Shown: positions 50,298-59,138 of the stretch, one piece after another
Position numbering within the stretch: position 1 is the stretch's first letter
How the letters are laid out: the number at the start of each line of letters is the position of its first letter
Assembly: GCF_000721495.1 (NCBI RefSeq)
Contig: NZ_JOHY01000015.1
Span: 1-64,000, forward strand
Length of the DNA: 64,000 bases
Source of the DNA: Streptomyces sp. NRRL F-5123
Lineage (GTDB): Bacteria; Actinomycetota; Actinomycetes; Streptomycetales; Streptomycetaceae
Direction: 5' to 3'
Translations under genes and position numbers: made by a program
Notes under the pieces: generated by a model
What the model was told of the DNA's origin: nothing
Databases searched by the model: none
What the model saw: only the letters and a program-made list of their open reading frames with translations

Positions 50298-53111
50298 ATG
50301 ATCGCCAGCCCGCTTCCGGACATGGTCGGCCGGCTGCGTGAGTGCGCGGCGCTCGACGACCTGCTGGCCGGCCTGCGCGACGGCGGGTCCCGCGTGCTGG
50401 TGGTCCGTGGCGAGGCCGGCATCGGGAAGTCGGTTCTTCTGGAGCACGTGGCCGCGCGGGCCTCCGGCGTGAAGGTGACCTGGGCGCACGGCATCGAGGC
50501 CGACATGGAGCTGCCCTACGCGAGCCTGCACCAGCTGTGTGCGCCGTTCCTGGACGAGCTCGACGAGCTGCCGGAGCCGCAGCGCGACGCCCTCCGCGTG
50601 GCGTTCGGGATGGCGGCCGGAGACCCGCCCGACCGCTTCCTGGTCGGCCTGGCCGTGCTCACCCTGCTCACCAGGGCCTCGGAGACCCGGCCGGTGCTCG
50701 TTCTGGTCGACGACGCGCAGTGGCTGGACCAGGTGTCCTTGCAGACCCTGGAGTTCGTGGCCCGACGACTGCTCGCAGAGGCGGTCGCGATCACGTTCGC
50801 GGTGCGCGACCCCGAGGGGCAGGCCGCACTCACCGGTCTGCCGGCGTTGCACATCGGCGGTCTCGACGCCGTCTCGGCCGGAGAGCTCCTCGAGGCCGCC
50901 GTCGGAGGGAAGCTGGAGAAGCGGGTCCGCGACCGGTTCGTGGCCGAGATGCACGGCAACCCCCTGGCGCTGCTCGAATTCTCCCGCGGTCGCAGCGCCG
51001 CCGAACTGGCCTACGGCCTGGACTCGTCGAGTCACCGGGGCGTCCAGGGGCCGGTGGCGAGCCGTGTCGAACGGGACTTCGCCAGCCGGCTCGGGTCGCT
51101 GCCGGCGGCGACCCGCACGCTGCTGCTGATCGCCGCGGCGGAACCGGTCGGTGACGCACGCCTTCTGGTCCGCGCGGCCTCCCTCCTGGAGATCACTCCC
51201 TATGCCGCACCGGCCAAGGCGGCCGGTCTGATCGAGTTCGGTGAATCCGTTCGGTTCCGGCACCCGCTGGTCCGCTCGGCGGTCTACCACGGAGCCGAGC
51301 CCGAGGAGCGCCGAGCTGCGCACCGGGCGCTGGCAGAGGCCACGGACCCGGTGCTGGACCCCGACCGGCGCGCGTGGCACGCCGCCCAGGCCGCCGACGG
51401 GCCGGACGAGGAGGTGGCCGCGGGGCTGGAGCAGGCCGCCGACCGTGCGCGGCAGCGCGGCGGCATCGCGGCTGAGGCGGTCCTGCTGGAACGCGCGGCC
51501 GAGGTGACGCCGGACCGGTGGCCGCGCGGGCGCCGAGCGCTCGCGGCTGCCGAGGCGCACTTCTCGGCCGCCGCGCCGGACCGGGCCACGGAGCTCGCGA
51601 CGGTGGCCGAACTGTGTCCCCTGAGCGCGCTGGACCGCGCCCGTCTGGCCCGGCTGCGGGCCAGGATCCTCTTCGCCCGCAGCCGCAGCGACGAGGCGGC
51701 ACCTCTGCTCCTGGACGCCGCCGCGCAGTTCACCGCTGCCGGATCGCCACTGGCCCGGGAGACCTATCTGGAGGCGATCAGCGCGACCATCTTCGCGGGC
51801 CGGGTCCACGGTCCCACGGGTGCCCGCGCCGCCGCGATTGCGGCCCGCGCCTCGGGAGCGCCCCCCTCGGACTCCAGGGCCGCCGACCTGCTCCTGGACG
51901 GTGTGGCCGCGCTCCTCGCGGACGGCTACGAGACCGGTGTCCCGGACCTGCGCGGCGCGCTGGACCTGCTCGCACACGAGGAGCTCGGCACCCGGGAGTC
52001 CACCATGCGCTGGCTCCTGCTGGTGCCGGTCGCCCTGGAGGCGTTCATCCATTACGCCTGGGACCTGCACGCGTGGGACACGCTGGCGAGCCGCGCGGTG
52101 CGCCTGGCCCGTGACGTCGGAGCGCTCGGCGCGCTGCCGCCGGCCCTCGTCTACGCGGGCGGAGTGCACATCCACTACGGCGACTTCGCCGAGGCGGCCA
52201 GGATGATCGACGAAGCCGACGCACTCGCCGACGCGACCGGCCATGCCCCCCACAAGTACGCGACGCTGGTCCTCGCCGCGTGGCGCGGCGAGGCGGACGT
52301 CGCCGCCGGAATCATCGAGGAGGCCAGACAACGGGCCGATCAGCGGGGCGAGGTGTCCCTGCTGGGCGCCATGGGCTACATCCAGGGTGTGCTGTTCAAC
52401 GGCCTGGCACGCTATGAGGAGGCGCTGGAGGCCGCTCGCACGGGCATCGAGCACGACGGGTTCAACTTCACCGGCCTGTCGCTGGTCGAACACGTCGAGG
52501 CCGCCGTCCGGTGCGGTGAACTCGCCCAGGCCCGCACCTCGCTGGCCAGGCTCCTCGAACTCACCCGGGCCACCGACTCCGGTTGGGCCCGTGGCGCCGG
52601 CGCCCGCAGCCAGGCCCTCCTGGCCGAGGGCGACGAGGCCGACCTCCTCTACCGGACCGCGATCGAGGAGTTCGGCCGCGGCGGTGTGACCGTGGAAGTG
52701 GCACGCACCCACCTGCTGTACGGCGAGTGGCTGCGCCGCGGCCAGCGCCGCGCGCTGGCCCGCAACCACCTGCGCACCGCGCACGAGATGTTCGACGGGA
52801 TGCGGGCGCACGCGTTCGCCGAGCGGGCCCGCCGCGAACTGCTCGCCACCGGCGAGCACGTCAGGGCGCGGGAGATCAAGCCGGCCGGCGCCCTCACCCC
52901 CCAGGAGTCGCAGGTCGCCGCACTCGCGGCTGACGGCATGACGAACGCGAGGATCGGCGCGGAGCTGTTCATCAGCCCGCACACCGTGGAGTGGCACCTG
53001 CGGAAGGTCTACACGAAACTCGGGATCACCTCGCGTCGCGCGCTGCAGGCGGCGCTGGCGAGCACCTCGGTCATGGACACCAGGGACGAGGACAGGGCGC
53101 GAGCCGGCTGA
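50298..53111 (+). CDS. LAL-type LuxR regulator, copy 3
   Basis: 937 residues; GAAGGAG lies ahead of the ATG. Walker A GEAGIGKS at 38-45, Walker B VLVLVDDAQWLD, helical repeats, and a LuxR domain at the C-terminus (LTPQESQVAALAADGMTNAR, ISPHTVEWHLRKVYTKLG). Divergent from the flavoprotein paralogue. A TATCGT-like -10 (GGGTATCGTG at about 50220) also occurs before LAL copy 1 (27425-27435), suggesting a shared promoter type different from the ECF41-like one. Confidence 0.88.
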   Translation: MIASPLPDMVGRLRECAALDDLLAGLRDGGSRVLVVRGEAGIGKSVLLEHVAARASGVKVTWAHGIEADMELPYASLHQLCAPFLDELDELPEPQRDALRVAFGMAAGDPPDRFLVGLAVLTLLTRASETRPVLVLVDDAQWLDQVSLQTLEFVARRLLAEAVAITFAVRDPEGQAALTGLPALHIGGLDAVSAGELLEAAVGGKLEKRVRDRFVAEMHGNPLALLEFSRGRSAAELAYGLDSSSHRGVQGPVASRVERDFASRLGSLPAATRTLLLIAAAEPVGDARLLVRAASLLEITPYAAPAKAAGLIEFGESVRFRHPLVRSAVYHGAEPEERRAAHRALAEATDPVLDPDRRAWHAAQAADGPDEEVAAGLEQAADRARQRGGIAAEAVLLERAAEVTPDRWPRGRRALAAAEAHFSAAAPDRATELATVAELCPLSALDRARLARLRARILFARSRSDEAAPLLLDAAAQFTAAGSPLARETYLEAISATIFAGRVHGPTGARAAAIAARASGAPPSDSRAADLLLDGVAALLADGYETGVPDLRGALDLLAHEELGTRESTMRWLLLVPVALEAFIHYAWDLHAWDTLASRAVRLARDVGALGALPPALVYAGGVHIHYGDFAEAARMIDEADALADATGHAPHKYATLVLAAWRGEADVAAGIIEEARQRADQRGEVSLLGAMGYIQGVLFNGLARYEEALEAARTGIEHDGFNFTGLSLVEHVEAAVRCGELAQARTSLARLLELTRATDSGWARGAGARSQALLAEGDEADLLYRTAIEEFGRGGVTVEVARTHLLYGEWLRRGQRRALARNHLRTAHEMFDGMRAHAFAERARRELLATGEHVRAREIKPAGALTPQESQVAALAADGMTNARIGAELFISPHTVEWHLRKVYTKLGITSRRALQAALASTSVMDTRDEDRARAG

Positions 53112-53129
53112 GGGCCGTCGCGGGACCAC

Positions 53130-53145
53130 GGACCCCCGGGGGTCC
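53130..53145 (+). terminator. Palindrome after LAL copy 3
   Basis: GGACCCCCGGGGGTCC, a 16-base perfect palindrome 18 bases after the stop codon. It could act as a terminator hairpin with a minimal loop. Confidence 0.4.
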
Positions 53146-53249
53146 CCACGGACTCGACCACGGACATCAAGGGCGCGGCGAGCGGTGGCGCGGACGGAGG
53201 GTGGAACCGTCGCCCCTCATGGGGCGCCCGTCCACGAAGAGGAGTCCCG

Positions 53250-53975
53250 ATGTCCGCGCCCAGCCTCACGACGACGCCTGCCGCACCCCCGTTCGCCCGG
53301 CCGGACGAGGACGACCTGCACCTCGCTCTCGACATCTTCCTGGCCCAGCGGACACGACTGTTCCGCATCGCCTACCGGATTCTGGGCGACGCCCCCGGAG
53401 CCGAGGACGTGATGCAGGAGGTGTGGCTGCGCTGGCAGCTCACCGACCGCGCGACGATCAAGAATCCGGCCGCGTTCCTGACCACGGCCACGACCCGTCT
53501 GGCGATCAACGTCGTCCAGTCGGGGCGGCACCGCCACGAAACGCCGGCCGACCCGCAGGCGGCCGACCTCGGAGACCCGTCCACCCAGGATCCCGTGCTG
53601 GACGTGGAGCGGGCCGCAGCGGTCGACTCGGCCCTGGCCCTGCTCATGGCGCGGCTGACGCCGGATCGCCTGGCCGCCTACGTGCTGCGCAAAGGCTTCG
53701 ACTACACCTATGCGGATCTCGCGGAGTTGCTCCGGATCAGCGCCCCGCACGCGCGGGTGGTGGTACACCGCGCGCAGGCACGCCTCGACTGCGACCGCGA
53801 ACGGCCGGTCACCGCTGAGGCGCACCGTCGCCTCGCCACCGCTTTCAGGACCGCGGCCAGCACCGGGGACCTGGACGGCCTCGTGCGACTTCTCGTCTCC
53901 GAGGGCCGTATGCACCGCCTGCGGTCCCACCGGTCATCTGCCCCCGCTCACCTGCCCGCACAGCACGCGGCGTGA
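53250..53975 (+). CDS. ECF41-like sigma factor with truncated SnoaL tail
   Basis: 241 residues behind AAGAGGAG. Region 2 is LFRIAYRILGDAPGAEDVMQ plus EVWLRW; region 4 is YVLRKGFDYTYADLAELLRI plus ARVVVHRAQARLD. A SnoaL domain begins (TAEAHRRLATAFRTAASTGD, LDGLVRLLVSEG) but breaks off. The rest (MHRLRSHRSSAPAHLPAQHA) is unrelated, about 60-70 residues shorter than its sisters. Because the tail both restrains and supports ECF41 activity, this protein may be constitutive or inactive. No ECF41-type site precedes it. Confidence 0.8.
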   Translation: MSAPSLTTTPAAPPFARPDEDDLHLALDIFLAQRTRLFRIAYRILGDAPGAEDVMQEVWLRWQLTDRATIKNPAAFLTTATTRLAINVVQSGRHRHETPADPQAADLGDPSTQDPVLDVERAAAVDSALALLMARLTPDRLAAYVLRKGFDYTYADLAELLRISAPHARVVVHRAQARLDCDRERPVTAEAHRRLATAFRTAASTGDLDGLVRLLVSEGRMHRLRSHRSSAPAHLPAQHAA

Positions 53976-54047
53976 GAGCAGGCGACGAGTCGGGCCACCC
54001 TCGTGGCGTTGCCGGACATTCGTGGGCGGAAAGCCTGTCACCGCCGG

Positions 54048-54074
54048 TGTCACAGATCGGGTACCTGTTCGGTC
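54048..54074 (+). promoter_or_regulatory. ECF41-type promoter of the VOC (and DyP) genes
   Basis: -35 TGTCACA at 54048-54054, 16-bp spacer, -10 GGTC at 54071-54074, 105 bases before the ATG of the VOC gene. Confidence 0.78.
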
Positions 54075-54179
54075 AATCAGCATTGTGCGGGTCTGATCGC
54101 CGCACCTTTGCGAGCGCCGTGGGTCAGCGAATGCTGACCTGATCCCGGGCAGCTCGGGCCATGGAAGGGATATCGGACG

Positions 54180-54635
54180 ATGAAACCTGACGCGGAGCTT
54201 CCCGCACCTCACCACGGACTCCTCCTCACATATTTCCTGACGGTGCGCGATGTCGCCGTGGCCCGCCGTTTTTACGCCGACGTATTCGGCGGCGAGGTCG
54301 TGCGGGAAGAGAATCCGGCCATGGTCAAGGTCGCCAACAGCTGGATCATCATGAACCCGGGAGGCGGGCCGACCCCCGACAAACCGGGGGTCGTTCTGGA
54401 GGCGCCCCTGCCCGGTGATCGTGTTTCCGGCTTTCTCAATGTGCGTGTGGCCGACATCGCCGCTTTCCACTCGCATGCCGTCGCGAAAGGGGCCGAGTTC
54501 CTCACCGAGCCCATCGACCGTGGAGCCGAGCTGCGTTGCTACCTCCGGGACCCTGACGGCTACCTCATCGAGGTGGGCCAGTCCACCGGACTGCTCGTGG
54601 GGATCCCCGCGGAGACGCCTGCGGGCCGGTCGTGA
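54180..54635 (+). CDS. VOC-superfamily (glyoxalase/dioxygenase-like) protein
   Basis: 151 residues. Two beta-alpha-beta-beta-beta modules: LTYFLTVRDVAVARRFYADV, then FGGEVVREE, and GFLNVRVADIAAFHSHAVAK, then RCYLRDPDGYLIEVGQ. The latter carries the Glu metal ligand. A metal-dependent lyase, dioxygenase or resistance protein; substrate unknown. It is 34 bases upstream of the DyP gene with no terminator between, so both may share the promoter at 54048. Confidence 0.83.
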   Translation: MKPDAELPAPHHGLLLTYFLTVRDVAVARRFYADVFGGEVVREENPAMVKVANSWIIMNPGGGPTPDKPGVVLEAPLPGDRVSGFLNVRVADIAAFHSHAVAKGAEFLTEPIDRGAELRCYLRDPDGYLIEVGQSTGLLVGIPAETPAGRS

Positions 54636-54669
54636 GGAACACGGCCCACGGCATGGAAGAGAGCCGCTG

Positions 54670-56007
54670 ATGGCAACACTCAAACTCACCCTGCTCGGAG
54701 CGGTACGCGAACTCGAAGCCGTGGAACTGCCCGACGTCGCCTCCGCCCACGGCCTCCGCCCGCTGCGCCGATTCGCTTTGGAGCTGCACGTTCCCGACGG
54801 GCGGCACAGGGAACTGGACGCCGAACTGCGGGCGGCCGCATCGCCTGAGGGGAAGCCGCTCCGGGGCGCCGACGCGGTGTGGCGTGTCTCCGGGGGCTGG
54901 ACCACAACCGCGCGCGGCCGCAGGTCCGGGATCCACGTCTACAGGATCGAGGTCCAGGAGGCCGAGGACCTGCAAGCCCCAGAAGAATCCGGTCCGGCCG
55001 TGGAGACGGCGGAGATGAGCACCGGCGCGCGGGCAACGGTCCCTCAGATGGTGCTGGCTCCCCTGACGAGTGCCGCGATCTTCCTGGTCGTCACGGTCGA
55101 CACCGGTGGGGAGGGCGCGGTGCGCGACCTGCTGGCGGACATCGGCTCACTGGAACGGGCCGTGGGGTTCCGCGGCCGGCCCGACGGCGGGTTGAGCTGT
55201 GTCACCGGCATCGGTTCCGACGCATGGGACCGGCTGTTCGCGGGACCGCGTCCGGCCCGGCTGCATCCCTTCCGGGAGGTGAACGGTCCGGTCCACCGCG
55301 CCGTCGCCACGCCTGGCGACCTGCTGTTCCACCTGCGCGCCTCCCGGCTGGACCTGTGCTTCGCGCTCGCCGCAGAGATCATGAATCGGCTGCGCAGAGC
55401 GGTCACGGTCCAGGACGAAGTGCAAGGCTTCAAGTACTTCGACGAACGCGACCTGCTCGGCTTCGTCGACGGCACGGAGAATCCGACGGGCCCCACGGCG
55501 CATGCGGCGGTGCTCGTCGGCGGGGAGGACCCCGCTTTTGCGGGCGGGAGTTATGTCGTGGTGCAGAAGTACCTGCACGATCTCGACGCATGGGAAGCCC
55601 TGCCCGTCGAAGCCCAGGAGAAGGTGATCGGCCGGCGGAAGCTGTCCGACGTGGAACTGGCGGACGACGTCAAACCGGCGAACTCACACGTGGCTCTCAC
55701 CTCGATCACCGATCCGGACGGAAGAGAGCGCGAGATCCTCCGGGACAACATGCCGTTCGGATCCGTGGGCAGCGGGGAGTTCGGTACGTACTTCATCGGC
55801 TACGCGCGCAGCCCCGAGGTCACGGAGACGATGCTGGAGCGTATGTTCCTGGGCACGGAGGACGCCGGTCACGACCGTATTCTCGACTTCTCCGCTCCCG
55901 TCACCGGCTCCCTGTTCTTCATTCCCTCCGCGGACTTCCTGGACGACCTGCCGCAGCCGCCGGACGGCGGAGTCTCCGCCGCTGTGGCAACCGGAAGACG
56001 CGGCTGA
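54670..56007 (+). CDS. DyP-type heme peroxidase with an extra N-terminal domain
   Basis: 445 residues from the ATG at 54670 (GGAAGAGAG upstream). The peroxidase part, about 117-430, has the GFVDGTENP motif with catalytic Asp267, proximal heme His340 in NSHVALTS, and DNMPFGSVGSGEFGTYFIGY with the distal Arg region just before. The first 115 residues (MATLKLTLLGAVRELEAVEL, GGWTTTARGRRSGIHVYRIE) are not part of the usual DyP fold and join by an acidic linker. An internal ATG at 55015 begins exactly at the peroxidase domain but lacks a spaced ribosome site. No Tat signal or encapsulin-targeting tail is evident. Confidence 0.85.
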   Translation: MATLKLTLLGAVRELEAVELPDVASAHGLRPLRRFALELHVPDGRHRELDAELRAAASPEGKPLRGADAVWRVSGGWTTTARGRRSGIHVYRIEVQEAEDLQAPEESGPAVETAEMSTGARATVPQMVLAPLTSAAIFLVVTVDTGGEGAVRDLLADIGSLERAVGFRGRPDGGLSCVTGIGSDAWDRLFAGPRPARLHPFREVNGPVHRAVATPGDLLFHLRASRLDLCFALAAEIMNRLRRAVTVQDEVQGFKYFDERDLLGFVDGTENPTGPTAHAAVLVGGEDPAFAGGSYVVVQKYLHDLDAWEALPVEAQEKVIGRRKLSDVELADDVKPANSHVALTSITDPDGREREILRDNMPFGSVGSGEFGTYFIGYARSPEVTETMLERMFLGTEDAGHDRILDFSAPVTGSLFFIPSADFLDDLPQPPDGGVSAAVATGRRG

Positions 56008-56137
56008 CCACGCTCGCGGAGCGTTCATCCGCACTGATCCCTCACCACCCACGTTTCCTTTCCCTTCGGGCACCCACCCGTGGCACCGCGAAGGGCGAGT
56101 CATCCCGCCAGTTCTGCTGGTAGTTCGAGGAGTACAT

Positions 56138-57556
56138 GTGACCAGCACAGCGCAGGCACACGATTCAGGAGCTGCAGCGGCGAATCCCGGGCATCTCGGG
56201 CATGTCATCTTCATCGCGGCGGCCGCTGCGATGGGTGGCTTCCTCTTCGGCTACGACAGCTCCGTCATCAACGGCGCCGTCGAGGCCGTCCGGGACCGCT
56301 ACGACGTCGGTTCGGCCGTTCTGGCCCAGGTCATCGCCATCGCGCTGATCGGCTGTGCCATCGGTGCCGCCACCGCCGGCCGGATCGCCGACCGGATCGG
56401 CCGTATCCGCTGCATGCAGATCGCAGCGGCCCTGTTCACCGTCAGCGCGGTCGGTTCGGCCCTGCCCTTCGCGCTGTGGGACCTCGCGATGTGGCGGGTC
56501 ATCGGCGGGTTTGCCATCGGCATGGCCTCGGTGATCGGTCCCGCCTACATCGCCGAGGTCTCCCCGCCCGCGTACCGCGGCCGGCTCGGAGCCTTCCAGC
56601 AGGCGGCGATCGTCATCGGTATAGCCGTGTCACAACTCGTCAACTGGGGTCTTCTGCACGCCGCCGGCGGCGATCAGCGCGGCAAGTTGATGGGTGTGGA
56701 AGCGTGGCAGGTCATGCTCGGCGTCATGGTGATCCCGGCCGTCGCCTACGGCCTGTTGTCCCTCGCGATCCCCGAGTCCCCGCGGTTCCTGATCTCCGTC
56801 GGCCGTCACGACCGGGCCCGCGTGATCCTCGACGAGATCGAGGGCGGCAGGGCCGACGTCGACGCCCGCGTCACCGAGATCGAGAACGCGATGAAGGGCG
56901 AGCACCGGTCCACGTTCCGGGACCTGCACGGCGGCACCTTCCTCCTCAAACCGATCGTGTGGATCGGTGTCGGCCTGTCGGTCTTCCAGCAGTTCGTCGG
57001 CATCAACGTCGCGTTCTACTACTCCTCGACCCTGTGGCAGTCGGTCGGCGTCGACCCGACGGACTCGTTCTTCTACTCCTTCACCACGTCGGTGATCAAC
57101 ATCATCGGCACCGTGATCGCGATGATCTTCGTGGACCGCATCGGCCGCAAACCGCTCGCCCTCATCGGCTCCGTCGGCATGGTGATCGGTCTCGCCCTGG
57201 AGGCCTGGGCCTTCTCCCACGACCTCGTCGACGGCAAGCTGCCGGCCGGGCAGGGCTGGGTCGCCCTGGTCGCCGCGCACCTCTTCGTCCTGTTCTTCGC
57301 CCTGTCCTGGGGCGTGGTCGTGTGGGTCATGCTGGGCGAGATGTTCCCGAACCGGATCCGTGCGGCCGCTCTCGGCGTGGGCGCCTCCGCGCAGTGGATC
57401 GCCAACTGGGCCATCACCGCGAGCTTTCCGTCGCTGTCCGACTGGAACCTCTCGGCGACCTACGTGATCTACACGGTCTTCGCGGCGCTCTCCATCCCGT
57501 TCGTCCTGAAGTTCGTCGAGGAGACGAAGGGAAAGTCCCTGGAGGAGATGGGCTGA
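56138..57556 (+). CDS. glcP: Major glucose permease (MFS, SP family)
   Basis: 472 residues from a GTG behind CGAGGAG. Twelve membrane helices. FIAAAAAMGGFLFGYDSSVI, GRIADRIGRIRCMQIAAALF, IGPAYIAEVSPPAYRGRLGA and EETKGKSLEEMG follow the Streptomyces GlcP glucose/H+ symporter closely, from memory of that protein, including its opening MTSTAQA. In Streptomyces GlcP supplies glucose and sets the stage for glucose-kinase-dependent catabolite repression. It is followed by a strong terminator. Confidence 0.9.
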   Translation: MTSTAQAHDSGAAAANPGHLGHVIFIAAAAAMGGFLFGYDSSVINGAVEAVRDRYDVGSAVLAQVIAIALIGCAIGAATAGRIADRIGRIRCMQIAAALFTVSAVGSALPFALWDLAMWRVIGGFAIGMASVIGPAYIAEVSPPAYRGRLGAFQQAAIVIGIAVSQLVNWGLLHAAGGDQRGKLMGVEAWQVMLGVMVIPAVAYGLLSLAIPESPRFLISVGRHDRARVILDEIEGGRADVDARVTEIENAMKGEHRSTFRDLHGGTFLLKPIVWIGVGLSVFQQFVGINVAFYYSSTLWQSVGVDPTDSFFYSFTTSVINIIGTVIAMIFVDRIGRKPLALIGSVGMVIGLALEAWAFSHDLVDGKLPAGQGWVALVAAHLFVLFFALSWGVVVWVMLGEMFPNRIRAAALGVGASAQWIANWAITASFPSLSDWNLSATYVIYTVFAALSIPFVLKFVEETKGKSLEEMG

Positions 57557-57613
57557 CCGCCCCCACCGGACTCGAGGAGCAGGCCACATACCCCGCTGCC
57601 GCTCCTCGAGCGT

Positions 57614-57651
57614 GCTGCCTCCGTCCAGTGCGCGCACCGGACGGAGGCAGC
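57614..57651 (+). terminator. Terminator of glcP
   Basis: 13-bp perfect stem GCTGCCTCCGTCC/GGACGGAGGCAGC with a 12-base loop. A second inverted repeat (CTCGAGGAGC/GCTCCTCGAG, about 57570-57610) lies between it and the stop codon. Confidence 0.8.
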
Positions 57652-57760
57652 CGCGTCCCGCCTTCCTGCCGTCGGCGAGCCCGATCCCGTCGACCGCCGG
57701 TCGGGGCAGTGGTCGAGGAGGCTGCGCCGGAGCCGGCGCTGGTTGTTGCTGTGGGGCCTG

Positions 57761-58894
57761 TCAGCCAGGAGGTGCGGGCGCATCGTCACCGCTGTCCGGC
57801 CGGCTCCCGCAGCGCCCGCACGGGGCCTGACCGGTGCAAGCGGGGGGTCTGGCGCCTTCCGGGTCCAACCACCCCGAGCCGGCGACGTACCAACCCAGCT
57901 GGAAGCGGCTCGAGACGCCGACCTGCTCCATGATCCGGTGCAGTCGTCTCTGGACGGTTCGGTGGCTGAGGCGAAGCTGGCGGGCGATGGCGGAGTCGGT
58001 AAGACCGACGTGCAGGAGGGCGATGATCTTCCGATCGATCGCGTTGAGATCGCCCAACTCGAGAGCGTCATCGGCCGCGACCTGGCCCAGACCGGCCGGG
58101 TGGAGCCGCCAGCCATTGGCGAAGCACTGCTCGAACAGGGAGATCAGGGCGGTGAGCAGGCCGCTGCGGTGGACCACCAGGGCGACGGGCTCGCCCGCGT
58201 CGTCGAGATCCGGGTCGACGGGGATCAGCCCGATGTCGTCGTCGACGATGAGGAGTTTGGTGGGAACCGTGTCGGCGACGGAGATGTCCTGCCCTTCGGC
58301 GACCACCTCCGCCAGGGAGCGTGCGAACGCCGCGTCCTCGAGCCAGGCGCGTTGCACCACGGTCCGCAGCCTGACGCCCCGGCGCATCATGTCACGCTCG
58401 GCCTCATCCAGGTTGTCCTGGTAGTTGATCACGGCCACCGGCATGGCCGGCATCATCGTTCGCACGCTGCTTCGGGCTTCGCGCTGCATCGTCACGAGCC
58501 AGCGCCGTATCGCGACGGCTCCGGACAGCACCTCGACCGGAGCGTCGGAGCGTGCCAGGCGATGGCGGTCGGCGAGGTCGGCCACAAGAAGCTCGACGCC
58601 GTGGAGAGCGGAGCGCTGCGACTCCAGCAGTGGCCCGAGCGCCAGGGTTGGCGGAGTGGCGCGATACCGCGTCCCCTCCGAGTGGTGCTGCGCGCTGGCC
58701 AGTCCTCGGTCGACCAGCGCCGCCAGTGTGCCGGCGACGTCCCGGCCCTCGCCTGCCAGTGGCGGCAGCGCGGCCGGATCGCTGTCGGGGCGGTCAACGA
58801 GGAGGAGGTAGAGCGCGGCCTGATCGGCATCCAGGCCGAGCCGGGACAGCAGCGAGGACTCCACCGGATCCGGTTGCCGGACACCCTCAGCCAC
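57761..58894 (-). CDS. TrmB-like/LuxR-type transcriptional regulator
   Basis: 377 residues from the GTG at 58894, with GAGAGGG about ten bases upstream; the GTG at 58903 is possible. An N-terminal winged helix (LSRLGLDADQAALYLLLVDR, GTLAALVDRGLASA) resembles TrmB sugar-sensing regulators. The centre is an effector domain and the C-terminus a LuxR helix-turn-helix (LNAIDRKIIALLHVGLTDSA, LRLSHRTVQRRLHRIMEQVG). It diverges from the S53 peptidase gene, which is its likely target (inference). Confidence 0.82.
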   Translation of the reverse strand: MAEGVRQPDPVESSLLSRLGLDADQAALYLLLVDRPDSDPAALPPLAGEGRDVAGTLAALVDRGLASAQHHSEGTRYRATPPTLALGPLLESQRSALHGVELLVADLADRHRLARSDAPVEVLSGAVAIRRWLVTMQREARSSVRTMMPAMPVAVINYQDNLDEAERDMMRRGVRLRTVVQRAWLEDAAFARSLAEVVAEGQDISVADTVPTKLLIVDDDIGLIPVDPDLDDAGEPVALVVHRSGLLTALISLFEQCFANGWRLHPAGLGQVAADDALELGDLNAIDRKIIALLHVGLTDSAIARQLRLSHRTVQRRLHRIMEQVGVSSRFQLGWYVAGSGWLDPEGARPPACTGQAPCGRCGSRPDSGDDAPAPPG

Positions 58895-59138
58895 CGGATC
58901 CACTCCCTCTCTCTGCCTGCTCGCAGGCTCATCGTATGCGGCCGGCAGGAGTGCCCGACGCTCGCCAGGGGCCGGTCCACGGCCCGTCGCATTTACGTCA
59001 GGTCGTAAATGCGCTCCGGGATCTTCTTGTTGAGCGAGGCCCCATCGGTGAGAACTGGGGGGCGGCGAACGACGTGTTCGCCGTCGATCCGGGCGGCAGG
59101 CGCGCGGTCGGCCGTCATCACGCTCTCCAGGAGTCACC

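Noticed and set aside
54035..54062. Second overlapping TGTCACC site before the VOC gene
   Set aside because: The spacer ends in GGGT instead of GGTC and the -35 has a mismatch. The adjacent exact site at 54048 explains the region.
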